Shown here: positions 51,180 through 63,295 of the stretch, piece by piece | Numbering within the stretch: the stretch's first letter is position 1 | Layout: the number at the start of each line of letters is the position of its first letter | Origin: Scortum barcoo | Lineage: Eukaryota; Chordata; Actinopteri; Centrarchiformes; Terapontidae | NCBI GenBank assembly: GCA_023238725.1 | Contig: CM041546.1 | Coordinates: 24,622,085-24,686,084 of the forward strand | Length of the DNA stretch: 64,000 nt | Reading direction: 5' to 3' | Program-made: the position numbers and the translations under genes | The notes under the pieces: model-generated | Databases searched by the model: none | Told to the model about the DNA's origin: nothing | The model's input: only the letters and a program-made list of their open reading frames with translations

Positions 51180-51390
51180 CTCAGGCAGGAAACCCTCCAC
51201 TCAGCTGACAAATCTCACCACAAGTGTTTGTTTCTTCATCTGCCGGTATCTCGGTAAACTGCAGAGACACACAAACACACACACACATGTGTGTCTCCAA
51301 CAAGTGTCAGCCTGCGGAGAGTCAGCTCAGAGATCGTTTACAAACACAATGCGCCGCACGAGAGGAAAACTGGATCATCTTCCGGTGTGT
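51180..51390 (-). promoter_or_regulatory. Candidate promoter and first exon
   Basis: A small CpG-bearing patch. On the minus strand an ETS-type ACCGGAAG (51379-51386) is followed by GTGCGGCGC and an exon-like stretch ending CCTGAG|GTGAGA, a good donor (intron from 51179). It could be a distal ncald leader exon or the start of another gene; a plus-strand start is also possible. Product unknown. Confidence 0.3.
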
Positions 51391-51636
51391 TGGAACAGTG
51401 TCTGTCATTACTCACGCGCCTTCAGACAAAGCACATATTTCTATATTATCAGATTTTTTAAAATACATGACACAAGTGGTTTGTGTTTTTACAGAAATAG
51501 ACGTTTTAATTCTGTATGCTGGAAGCAACACGTGAAAGTCATATTTGAATACATTTGTGGTATCCACAAAAGAATCATAGTGAGATGTCTCTTTGTCCAT
51601 CTCCATCTGAGCCACAGTGATTTTTTTTAGACTAAG

Positions 51637-51650
51637 CCGCCATCTAGTGG
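51637..51650 (-). promoter_or_regulatory. CTCF-type motif
   Basis: The minus strand reads CCACTAGATGGCGG, which fits the CTCF core CCASYAGRKGGCRS at every position. Confidence 0.55.
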
Positions 51651-52778
51651 ACAAGCAGGGACGTTCACCTGAAGTGGTATAATGCTAACATAATCAACAT
51701 TTAAATTGCAGCGCAGTCTCTTGGGCTAATTTTACCTATTTGATATAAAATAATTTATTTCAGTCGGTCAGTGTAGGGTATTGGTGAAGGTCCTCTATTA
51801 GTTTCTTCTTGTCATTTAACTTGGACAACATTGGTGCCGCAGTTTTCCTGTCTTTGGCACGTCTCCATGACTCTTTCTTCTTCAGTGTCTGTAAGCTTTA
51901 ATGAAATGTATACAACAGAAACAAGCGCGGTCTGAGTTGCTGCTGCATTAAGCACAGACACTGTGCAATTATGTCATGTGGTTTGGTGAATGCTCATGGA
52001 GGGAATATTAAAAATGCTGATCATAGGGAAATGGTGCAGTCAGAGATGAACAGTGTTTACAAGAAGAGACACTAACACTGACTGAATACACATACTTTCA
52101 AAAATGAAAAAAGGAGCCTCAGAAAAATGCCAACATAGCATCTAATGCAGAACTTTTGTACTGTATCATTGGTTGTTTCTCTTATTTAGCACGGAACTTA
52201 TTAACTAAACTTATCCAATTTGTCTTTGCTTGTTTTATTTATCATTTCATTTCATTTCATATTACAGCAACCCAACATACTGAGGCTATGGCAACGTTTC
52301 ATCAAAATACAATGAAAATGGTAAACCCATTTAAAAAAGCAGCAGAACAGCTCAGCCTTAAGAAAACAGAACCTGCATCTCAGGCTCACCTTGTGGGTTT
52401 CCTATAATATTTTGTATAGTGTGCTGTCCTATTTGGTATGACACATGTGCAGAAGAGTATCCATGTGGATCTGCTTTGTACAGGAGTATGACAGCCTCTC
52501 CTCATATCAAGTGATCTCAAGTTGAAGTGCAGTTTTTGAACCAGGAGCAGTACATCATTGTTTCATAATGGGTCCATGATACAAAGTGACACTTCTCTCT
52601 GATTATCATACGTGACCTTATTACTGCCCACAAAAACAGCTCTTCTTTCAGCAGGTTATACACAATCGTTTCTGAACATTCAGGCCTTTACCATCAGTCG
52701 ACCATTGAATTTCCAGGTAATAAATATCAATAATCTAATTAAACACTTTTAGAGGCAGGGCACAGTATTGTGTATGGA

Positions 52779-52792
52779 CCAGCAGGTGGTGG
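52779..52792 (+). promoter_or_regulatory. CTCF-type motif
   Basis: CCAGCAGGTGGTGG fits the CTCF core CCASYAGRKGGCRS at 13 of 14 positions and points the opposite way to the one at 51637. Confidence 0.4.
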
Positions 52793-52829
52793 TAAAGAGC
52801 TGTGATTTACACTAAATTCTTATTTTCTG

Positions 52830-52948
52830 CATCTCATCTCATCTCATCTCATCTCACACAAGTTGAGGACCAAAAAATAAGATGAATGAATTCACTTTAT
52901 TGCATTGTGTTCCTCTTTGTTAAACTCAAACAAACAAACAAACAAACC
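52830..52948. repeat. (ATCTC)n and (AAAC)n simple repeats
   Basis: (ATCTC)5 at 52830-52856 and (AAAC)n at about 52923-52948. Confidence 0.9.
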
Positions 52949-54279
52949 AAAATAGTGTTATATACATGACATTTGTCTTTGCATATAATCAGTCAGAATT
53001 ACTGTCATGGTTTACAGTTAAATTTAGCTACACGACCATATGTTCATAGATGTTTTGTTCAAACTTTTGTTATCATTTATCATTTTATCATGAGTATGTG
53101 TGTGTGGATGAAACGCATTTCATACCTGAGATATCTCTGAAATGTCAGAGATATCTCAGAGGATCAATAGATCCTCTCTATTTTGGTAAAGCAGGTTACC
53201 CCGTATAACCCCTGCCTCTTTTTAGATCAAAATAATGATGCTTATTAATCTCTGGCACTTTTCAAAACATCAAACACACCGCACTGGATCACGTTTAGAT
53301 TTCTCACCATTTTGACACAGTGCGATTTCCCCCCCTACTTCACCCATGCATCAGTCAGATCTGTCCATAAATCTACCCTCACTTTAATGAGTAGAGAGGT
53401 AATCAACAAGAAGTGATGCCAGGCGTGGTAATAAATTCTACAGGAATACTAATTGGGGTTTTGAAGGGTCAGAGGACTGTGGCTGTAACATAAACCACCC
53501 TGTCACATGCTTCTCACATCTTATGCACTAATGTTTCTTCCATCAAAGCTCTCAATGAATCAAACTTTAGATTGCATGATAGAAATATATATTTTTGATA
53601 TAAATACATTTGATGCTGATTATATGATTAAAAGAAAAGGTTGAATAAACATGAAACATTGATGTGATGGCTATTTTCTTCTTTTGCTGCATTAAATTCT
53701 TCTACTGTATGATCTTATCCTTCATATAGAAACACATGACAGCCACTTATCATGGAACATATCTATGCTGCTTAATGTTTGGCTTAATTGAAACAGTGTT
53801 TTGGAGAAAATCTCTGTGGGATATGGGTGTGGTAGAAGACATGGAAATTGTGCAGAACCACAAGAAATCCACTTTTTGTTCGGCTGAATCTTAATTACTG
53901 TTAATCACAATTAACTGTCCAATAACGCAGATAGAATTAATGGACAATTGAGGGCCAAATGACCATTCTTTACCTCAACAAAACCCACAGAACGAAGGCA
54001 AAGAAATCTATAATAAGCAAAGCGTGGTGATCAGAAGAGAGCGTCGAAATGGCCCAAAAAACAAAAGAATGTGTCCAGAGGGGAGGATTACATTTATCAG
54101 GGCTGCTGAGCTCCCATGCAGACAGAGACGGGATCAGAGAAGGATAACTCACAGAAAGCAGGCTTAGTGAAAAGGGAGAGAAAGGCAGGCGCAATCTGAA
54201 TAATAAAAGAGTAAATGTATAAAATAGGACAAAAAAAAAGTTTTTAATTATTTCGCTTGTATTTTGGAACATGAAATTG
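52949..54279. other. Non-coding stretch
   Basis: No gene recognised. A short palindromic repetition of AGATATCTC occurs near 53128-53160. Confidence 0.4.
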
Positions 54280-54560
54280 CTAATTATGTCAACAATGATT
54301 CCGTAAAATTGTTATCTCCAGAAAAGATTTGCTCATGCCTTTTACGCCGTGCAGCATTTTTAAATGAATTAATTAGGCGATCACAGTAATTACTGTTTAT
54401 ATTGTTGTTAATGAGCCCAAAGGCAAGCGAGCTGCACTCATCCAAATTACACTCATGAGGCACGGAGCCAAGAAAAGGGCCAAACCAGAGTGCGGCATGT
54501 TAAATATTCCCTGAGTCTTCCTGGTTAGAAGCTAACCTAGAGCCTGCTGAATTACACTTT
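54280..54560. promoter_or_regulatory. Candidate conserved non-coding element
   Basis: Complex, non-repetitive sequence with clustered homeodomain-type cores: TGAATTAATTAGGCGATCAC and CAGTAATTACTG (a palindrome), and TTGTTAATGAGC, with little simple sequence over about 280 bp. This texture resembles vertebrate enhancer elements; conservation could not be tested. Confidence 0.35.
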
Positions 54561-55179
54561 AACCTCACATTTCATGTTGACCGCACATCTTTTTCCATTC
54601 ATACCGGTAAGCATTTCTGAGAATCTAATAAAAGATTAGCTTTTAAAGTTTAAAATCAAAGTTAAATGCTGTAAGCCCAACACAGCACTATTTATCTGCC
54701 GTGCAGTTTAATATGCATATAAAACAGGGACCTCTGATCACAATCACTGTGTCATTTTGCTCATTTTTTCCCTTTTCATTTTTCATTTTGTCAGGCATCT
54801 ATCTCAGCTTCTTCCTCCCCGTCTGTCAAATTGGTCTGACATTTACTGGCTGCATCTTGTCTGTGTTGTATTTCATCACGCAGTGCAGCTATCTGAGGCA
54901 CAATAGCTGAGCGCTATAATGGAAAGGTCTTATTGTAAATATGATAATTCCATCAGGTGCTGTAATCAGGTTTGCCGGTGAGTGACACACACCGATCGCT
55001 GCTCAAGAAATGTCTCTCTCTTTGTTTTTTATTAGGGAAAATGTCAAAGCAACAGAGTTAACAGTGCAGTGCTATTAGAGTTTAAAGGAAGTCAGCATAC
55101 TTTTGCCCCACAGTCACGTTTATTAGTGCATTGATAAATGAATAACACTTATCAATCCCTCTCTCTTTTCTTTTTCTTT

Positions 55180-55246
55180 TGTTTGTTCATTCGTTTGTTC
55201 ATTCGTTTGTTCATTTGTTCGTTTGTTCTTTCTTTCTTTCTTTCTT
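55180..55246. repeat. (GTTTGTTCATTC)n and (TTTC)n repeat
   Basis: About four 12-base units of GTTTGTTCATTC with small changes, then (TTTC)n. Confidence 0.9.
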
Positions 55247-56912
55247 ACACAACAAATATTAAAAGCTGCAACACTGTGAAACATGGTGTAAGCTGACAGT
55301 AAGGGAATGCATGAAAAATGATCTCAGGTTGTCTGTAACTTTCACAAAAAGCCAAGACCATCTCCAGCATTAATAATAAAACATTTTCACCCTTGATTTA
55401 CCTCCCTAAGATCTCAAATTCATTAGACATTAATGAGTACAACTCGTGTCACCACCAATCATTCAAAGAGGCAAAGCATGAAGAATTTAAGATGCTGACC
55501 CGTAATACAAGTTGGCAATGTGTGATGCTGAACTTGAATTGTATTACAGGCTAACTTTATACCAGACGTGAAATAGAAACCATACCAGACCAGATGGGAA
55601 TGAATTCTGGCAGAAATAACAATCTTTTTAAAATGATTAGTCTTTCAAAAAAAAAACAAAATAGGCTGAAACAAAGAAAAAATCTGGGGCGAATGAAAAT
55701 AAGTAAAAATAAAAAAGACCCTCTCACCCTCTCCCTAAAAATGTACAGTCTCTCCCTCATCCTTTTTGCCCCCCAGCCCCCTGGGGATCCTCCCTTTTAC
55801 ACACTTTCTAAGGCAGAGAAAAAAAGCCAGATGCAAAAAAACAACCACCAGACAATACTAACCCTACTGAAGATGGACTATTAGTAATCACATACAGTAC
55901 ACATAGTCACATAGACCAACATGCATGCTTTTTATTTATTATTTAATTATTTATTTATTCTAACCACTGAGAAATGTTTTGGTACATGAAAATGAAGCAG
56001 CAAAAAACGTCTGCCACAACTTCCCAGAATGCAAAGTGACAAACTTTTGCTGCTGCTCAACTGAAAGTCCAAAACCCAAAACACACTTAATGGTCACACA
56101 AGACAAAGACAAGTGACAAAACACCAGAAACTATAAATAAGGGAACATCTGGCACCGTTGTTACAGATTATGACAAATAATTGACAGCTGACAGTCGTTG
56201 CCTCTTGATTTTCTGTTGATTGACCAATTGGTTCATCGATTGGTGGATTGAGAAAAAATCCACCAGACATTTCCTGTATTTGTTGTGTGTGTGTGTGTAT
56301 GGGCGTGTGTATGCTAGTGTGCTTTTGTGTGTGTGAGAGAGAGAGACGGTGAGAAAGAGAAAGAAAGAAGGAGAAAGGGGGGATGTTGCACCTGTGTTTC
56401 TGGGGGGTCATCCAGAGTTGATGAAGTCTTCCTGCTTCCTGCTGTAAAAGAACAGGGAAAAGATCTTTCTGTCGCCTTGGTAACCATCATGCTACCTCCC
56501 GCTTTGGTTACACACAGACACACGCGCACACACACACACAAAACACAACTTGTCTGTCTCTGTAGATGCTGACGGCGGCTCTGAGGCTGACTGAGGTGTT
56601 TTAAAATCAGCGTTTAAGTAAAAATTCAAACGTTCACATAAACAAGGTTAAATCACACACGCGTGACCTGCCACACAGTAGACAGCTGATCGAGATTTAA
56701 GCTTGTTCTCTAGCAGAAATGATACATGAGTGGGCTGTTTTGGAAGAAGGTGTGAGCAGAGCTGATCCCGGTCTGTGTGTTCGGGCTGAGGGCCGGGCAG
56801 CTGCAGCGCCGGCATGAGAACAACACCAATCAGCAGCTCTGACTGAGATGCTGCCTCAAACTGTTCTGACTGACTGGACCAGATGGAGCACAGAATCCTA
56901 TTTACAGAGGGG

Positions 56913-56913
<1 letters not shown>
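55247..56913. other. Non-coding stretch
   Basis: No gene recognised. Short TG and GAGA stretches occur at 56285-56345 and a CA stretch at 56517-56542. Confidence 0.4.

Positions 56914-56959
<46 letters not shown>
56914..56959. repeat. (CA)n microsatellite, ~23 units
   Basis: Uninterrupted CA tract. Confidence 0.97.
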
Positions 56960-56961
<2 letters not shown>

Positions 56962-57776
56962 CATGATGATGTAAGAGCTCCTGCAGATGCACAAAAAGCA
57001 AATGACACACATTTAAACATGTCGGCTGCTTGCATGCAATTATACACCTACACACACCTACATGCATACACATGTTCCTATACACACCTGAGACATAACA
57101 GAAAAACAGCGGTGGGTGCATTCAGCTGCAGATCTGTCATTTTCATAATTTCCCCACCAGCTTTGTGTCTGTTGCAGGAGACACGCATGTAGCAACAAGC
57201 CTGGACAACTACAACATGCAACTGTCCTAACCTGAGGGAAACTGAGGCCGAGTGTTTCACACAGTTTAAGAAACTGACAGAGCAAGACACTGCACTACAA
57301 GCAAGATTCGAAACCACAGGAAATACTTCTTGTCTGCAAAAACAATAACATTACTCATGAAAATAACCAAACATAAATACACATGCACTGTCTGAGAATA
57401 CAAAAAACATAATACAAACAGGAAATGCATACGCTTGTTAACCTCCTCACAAAATATTATTCTTACAAATTTCCATCCATAAAAAGAAAAAAAAAAGGGG
57501 AAAAAAATCAGCTAAATTCAGAGGTGCCATTTCCGCATATTAAGAAAGATTGTGTGTAATTATTTTCATATTGCATATTAATAACTTCCTTTACTTTCTC
57601 CTCCCTCTCTCTCTGTCTCTCTCTTGCAGACGTTTATCTAAATAGATGCTCTCTAATTAATGTGTCTGGCGGCCTTATTATTCTTTGAGGGTGATATTTT
57701 CCTGTGATGAAAGGCAGAGAAGGTCAATTTTAACAGAGACCCATGGGAGAGAACAGGATGAGCAGAGACCCTGCTT

Positions 57777-57794
57777 CTGTGCGCGCGCGCGTGT
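57777..57794. repeat. (GC)n alternating tract
   Basis: TGTGCGCGCGCGCGTGTT: an unusual run of CpG in AT-rich DNA. Confidence 0.85.
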
Positions 57795-58157
57795 TTACCT
57801 GTGTGCACAAGCACTGCATGCCAGTGATTGAATTTAATGTGTAACTGCATGAATAGTTGTCTGTGTGTGTTTCATGCAGCATTTCACCAGGAGGCTCCTG
57901 TTGGAAAGAAAACAATAAACCTGATAAAGTGACCATCACTTCAAGCTGATTTGCTTCAGACAAAAACACTGCTCAGTTCTGTTCTGACTGAATGTTTGAT
58001 GGAAATGAAATAATTATGCATCAAAGTCATTATCAATGACATTTTACTGTGTGACTGTTTGGACAGTGGGAATTCTGCGCTTTTTATCATCATTATACAT
58101 ACAATACTATCTATTTATTGTTTTTTTAAATCAAACTATAGCTATCAATTTAGATCT

Positions 58158-58707
58158 CAGTAATGGTGAAAAGTAAATAAGTACATTTCAAGTATTGTAC
58201 TTAGGTACATGTACTTCTTTACTTTTTTACACTACTTTGTATTTCTACTTCCCTACATTCACCTGTAAAAGTTCCTATTGATTTGACAGATTGGAATTTC
58301 ATGTATAAAATTTCGGTTTAGAGGTCAGTTTGTAAAATATCATGCATTGTTTTAGATTAAACGATTAAACAATGTACAAAGTCATGAACCTTAAATAGTG
58401 AGAGCATTAACATCCTTCAAAAGGTCCAACAATAACTGGCCACTGTAAGAATGTTATATAATATTATTATCATGGTTTATCATGATAATAATATTATATA
58501 ACTTTATTCTTACAGTGGCCATTCTGAATAATGAGCACTTTATTTATACTTTCTGCACATTTTGCTAATACGTCTATACTACTACTTTGTTATTATTATT
58601 ATTAAGTACATTTTGAATGCAGGGCTTCTACTTGACACAGAGTATTTTTACATTGTGGTATCGCTACTTAAACTTAAACTACTTAAAAAAATCTGAATAC
58701 TGCTCTT
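58158..58707 (+). mobile_element. ~550-bp non-autonomous element (GTACTT-rich), probably hAT
   Basis: It starts CAGTAATGGTGAAAAGTAAA, then 'agtacatttcaagtattgta' and 'ctactttgtatttctacttc'. It ends 'gtatttttacattgtggtat ... tctgaatactgctctt'. This order matches a family that is very abundant in fish genomes. A palindrome lies inside (58438-58520). Ends approximate; no target duplication confirmed. Confidence 0.75.
58438..58520. repeat. Near-perfect inverted repeat (hairpin)
   Basis: The 37-base left arm (58438-58474, starting GGCCACTGTAAGAAT) pairs with the 40-base right arm (58481-58520). The only break is a three-base insertion in the right arm; the loop is GTTTAT. It sits within the element at 58158-58707. 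Confidence 0.95.
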
Positions 58708-60779
58708 AAATAATTTGATATGAACAGCTAAAGATCGACAGCTCTGACTGGAAACCATGGTGGAAACAGTCCACAGTGAGAGCCGACAGATTGATTTTAA
58801 ACAGTCCGGTAACCTTCAGAACAGCGTGTGAATGGTTGTTACCCTCCTTTGAGTGCGGGGACATCAGCTCCATGTGCACAACCATGCTAGGCAATAAATA
58901 AAGGGAGTTTCCACATCCTTTTATATCCTCTGCTTAAATTTTAATTGAATTTGTGCTGTAAAATATGAAACCGAAAAGAAAATTTTTTGTGAATCTTAGC
59001 AGATTAGATAACAGATAAGCAGACAAGCACCTGCTGTGTGGGAAGAATGGCTGTGAATTCAGTCTGTTACAATCACACATTTATTTTTTATGCTTCCATT
59101 GTAAAACAAAATATTTAGCTACATATTTAGAGTTGAAATTAGATTGTTTACCCTTTGTACTAATAATTCTTATGATTCTGCTTTGCTTGCTGTGTGAGCT
59201 TTGTAGAATACAGTGATGATGTTGTGAAATATGACACAGTGAGACAAAATATGAAATGACTTTTACATTTCTTCTCAGCATATTATCTCTCTCGTAAATG
59301 CTTTCGTTGGATGATCAAACCAATTCTGCATCACGCATTTATAGTTCCAGCTCTTCATGAACAAAAAAATAACAAACAGAGTGAATATGGAGCAGATTCA
59401 TTCTGGTCTTTTGGTCCTTTTACTTCATGGCTTCTCCTGCGAGAACTTTCATACTGCATTTGGATGAAACTGTGTGGGAAGAAAATATTAACAGAGTAGT
59501 ATTGCCCATTATTCTGCAGAGCTTTTCCTTTGTCATCAGTGGAAAATACAGTCTGCTTTCTGTTCACTTTTGACTTAACACTTAACAGTGAAGCCAGTAA
59601 TTATTCAGCAGTTGCTATTGTGACAGACAGCAGCACTGTCATCTGAAACAAAATGAAGATGAAATGAACAAAAGATGTTATATGGCAGAGGCAGCAGGGT
59701 GGCTTGGAGGCAAAGGAACCCATCCTAAAAATACAAGGTTTACATTCCTCTAATTAAGCACACATGCAGTAAAGTGTACGTCTATGAAACATCTCTGGAT
59801 AACATGAAGCTTCATGCCAGCAAAGTTCCATATAGTGCAAAAGTACCAATTTTATTTCACTGAGAGCTCAGCTGTCCAATATTTACCATGTGTTACAAAA
59901 ACATGCATCTTTCAGTATTTTAGTTGGAGGTACAGCATTAACTGATCCATTATATTTGAAAATACAAATAAAAAAGATGACTTTTATTTAGAGACCATTC
60001 AACATCACACTGAAAATGGTCTTTGTTAAACATTTAGATGTCATACAACATACAAAGGGGTTTTAGAAAAAAAAACCCTCAGTTTTCTGTGTTTAATGTT
60101 TTTTGTGTGACTATTTTTTTGCTTTGCTGGAGCAGCTCAAAGTACCTGTGACCACTGTAGTCGTTGTGCACATTGTCTATGCAAGCTGAAAGGGTGCCAG
60201 TACAGTGCTTGATGAACAAAACATCAGTGTTGGGATGTATTGATTTCTCATTTTGGTACTTTGGATGAAAAAAGGAGTTAATTTTTTTTTTTTTACTTAC
60301 AAGCTCACGAAAAACACACACACAGTTTTATAAGCAGTGAAAGAAGAGCTGGTCTGAATATTGTGTTCTTGGACTCACAGCGTTTGGCTTGAGGATGTGG
60401 CTCCATGTGCTGTTTGAAATACTTTGGGGTCATATTATGCCCCTTACAGAGCTCTAGAAGAGTGTCTCACACCATTTCAGTGACCTGACATGGAGCTGAG
60501 CTGTAAAACAGCATTTTCATGTGGGGAATTACACAGCACACTGCCACCATAGCAGCTGAAAGGGTGCTGTTGTGAAGCTGATCTGACCTCTGACCTCCAA
60601 ATGCTGTAGAGCATTGCAGAACTTCTCTATAAGGTTCAACACAATATTTCATTACCATGACCCGGGTCAGATACACCAGTACAGACTGATCCCCAGAACA
60701 CCGCTCTCCCTCATGCTATATGTGTTTTGCCATTTCTCCTCACTGTTAACCCCTGAACTCAGCTGCTGTGATAGCAACT
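58708..60779. other. Non-coding stretch
   Basis: No gene recognised. A weakly SINE-like piece, GGTGGCTTGGAGGCAAAGGA, occurs near 59699. Confidence 0.4.
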
Positions 60780-60965
60780 GGCTGAAACCTGCAATAATGA
60801 GACCTGCAATTAGCACTGGCCAATCAATGGGGTAATTGCAGAGCGAGACTGATGGACTCTGAGGGGAGAGGAGGGGTTTGCTGCTGGCACCATATCGATT
60901 TCCCTCAAACCAATTAGTTGGTTTCCACCACTTTGGAGTGTTGGTCCCCAGCCATCTGCTTCTGT
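60780..60965. promoter_or_regulatory. Candidate conserved non-coding element
   Basis: Complex sequence with GCAATTAGCACTGGCCAATC, GGGTAATTGCAGAG and ACCAATTAGTTGG: clustered homeodomain cores plus a CCAAT box over about 180 bp. Conservation not testable here. Confidence 0.3.
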
Positions 60966-63060
60966 AATACAGAGAGGAGAAAACATACTGTTGTATAGAT
61001 TGTATGCTGCACAGATCCACTTCCTATCTGTGTGTGGCTGCTGAGGGAATCTAAATTAGGATCTTTGTCCATAAACACAGTCTCGTATATTTTGTGAAAA
61101 GCACATGGTTTGCACTGCACACTCTGCACTGTGGATGAATGTGAATTCATCATGGACCGGATAACCTGACAACAACAGTGTGCGACATGCCATTTTCACA
61201 TGGTTTGCATTAGAAAAGGTAAAGTAACAGTTAAGATAAGGTGGCTAAATGACTTGTTAAAGTAAGAATTAACCTTTCACCGAGCCCTGCTCCCCTTTGT
61301 CACTGCTGCTGTGCCTGTTAAGCTTTAAAGTAGGTGCGTTTAAACTAAACACTTCAGTGTAGTACTCTTGGTATAGTGGTTAGCACTCTTACCCTAGTAC
61401 TTAAACCTTAGATCTGTTTTGCATTTACACCACAGGTAGTACTCTTAAATGTAGGCGGGGATATCAGATGATAATAGCATGTCAACAATGTAAGCAGATG
61501 ATTTAATTTACTTTTTGTGCATCCTGTGCATGTTTGAAAAAAAATGAAAGGATGTTTTTATCATTACTAGTTAACCTTTATCCAGCTGTAGACTGAAGTA
61601 AAACTCATTTAATTCACTGTGCTGATCAAAGGCTACACCAGCAGCTAACTGAACTTCTTGGAAACACGGCTAATGATAATGGTGGCAGGTTCACCATTTA
61701 TTGGTCATTTCTGTTCCTTGGTTCCTTGGCAGACAGAAACAACTGATGAGATTTGCAGATTTGCAGTCTGAAATGATAACTGTCAGCAGCTATAGCTAGA
61801 AAGCTAATTAAGCTTCATGAGTTGGTTGAAAATTATATCTCAGAGTGACTTTTTAATGTTTCCAACTCACTTTAAACACACATTTACATAAAAAATAAAC
61901 ACTTATACAGCACTTATATGGTATATTACTGCCTCTCCACCTGGTAAAGATCTCATCAGAGGACATGGAAACAAAAGGAGGAATTGTTCCTTGTAGTTAG
62001 TAGTTAGTTTAAGTATTCGTATTCATATAATAAGGAAAAATGGATCATACTGTTGTTTCATTCCAACATTAACCTGTTTGGTTGATTATCTTTGCATATG
62101 TGTATTTCCAAACTGTTTCACTTTCAACAATCAAAAGAGAAAAAAACCTTAAGGGTGAGGACTAACTTGTGTATGAGGTGTAAGGCTACCTTGGGTGACG
62201 GTACTGCAGGAGTGTAAACGTCACTTGATTGGAACAAATCCAACAAAGAGGGGATTAGGGTTAAATTTAGTTTCTCATACAAATAATATCAAATAGCTAA
62301 TTATTGCACAACAGCATTATGTAACATACAGTAGTAATGACACTATGATGGTAGCAAGGGCTTGATCCCCTAATAAGAACAAGCAGGTGCATATTTTTGG
62401 AAAAATGGGTCGTCGGAGCAATCGTGTTTTCGGTATAACCAACTATCAGAGAGCTGGGCTGTTAGAACAATGGTATGGCACCAATAACATTGTGGATATT
62501 TTATATAAGTGGAGGCGCTAAAGATGAAGGGGGTAACGTAACCTAACTAACTAGCTAGCAATGGCAGCTTATGTTAACGCAGTCAAACATGCTGCTGAAC
62601 CCATTTCTTACACTTTTGCACGTGTTTTAGGTTTTAGAAAGGCTAAAAAAAACAAAACAAAACAAAAAAACACCACGCTTTTTAGCTTGAGATCAAGCCA
62701 CCACATTTACCAAACTACAGAGCACAGGATCAGTTTCGTTCCTCTCTTATAATAAAGACAGTCTCAGACTTGATAAACTCAGGAGCTATGTAATCATTTC
62801 TTTCTCAGATTACATATGAAGAATTCATTTTGTCAGACGGGTAACAGTCCACAGCAACTTCCACTCTTGATGAAGTCCTCCTCTGCTCATTATCCTCTCT
62901 TTGCTGAAGTGAACACACAGACACATACAGGCCTCGTATTGATTTGGAGAGCTATTTCCAAGATGTCTTTTTCCATTCATGCGCTAGTAATGTGCAAAAG
63001 GCCAGTCTCTCCCCCAAGTGAAGCCATTAATGCATGCAACCTGTCCACCCGACCATAATA
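60966..63060. other. Non-coding stretch
   Basis: No gene recognised. About 62390-62560 has a repeat-like phrase (GGGTCGTCGGAGCAATCG), but I cannot name the element. Confidence 0.4.
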
Positions 63061-63240
63061 ATAGAGCCACTTGAGATCAGCACTACAGCATTTTTTCCCC
63101 TTCTTCTTCCAGGGACCACAATCACAAAAATTATTTCGTGCTTTTCACAGAAAAGCTAAATGGATCTCTAATTATAATGACCTTCTCTGAAAAGGTTGGA
63201 CCGTAATTGGAAAACAGCCCTAGAGTACAGGCCATCTTCT
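63061..63240. promoter_or_regulatory. Candidate conserved non-coding element
   Basis: AAAATTATTTCGTGC, GATCTCTAATTATAATGACC and GGACCGTAATTGGAAAAC: several AT-hook/homeodomain cores in complex sequence of about 180 bp, with no simple repeat until the (GA)n at 63260. Confidence 0.3.
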
Positions 63241-63255
63241 GCAGAAGTGGCTGGG

Positions 63256-63259
<4 letters not shown>

Positions 63260-63290
<31 letters not shown>
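63260..63290. repeat. (GA)n microsatellite
   Basis: Uninterrupted GA tract of about 15 units. Confidence 0.95.

Positions 63291-63295
<5 letters not shown>

Noticed and set aside
61360..61410. tRNA-like GGTATAGTGGTTAGCAC
   Set aside because: Looks like an A box of a tRNA, but no B box or cloverleaf follows; at most a SINE scrap.
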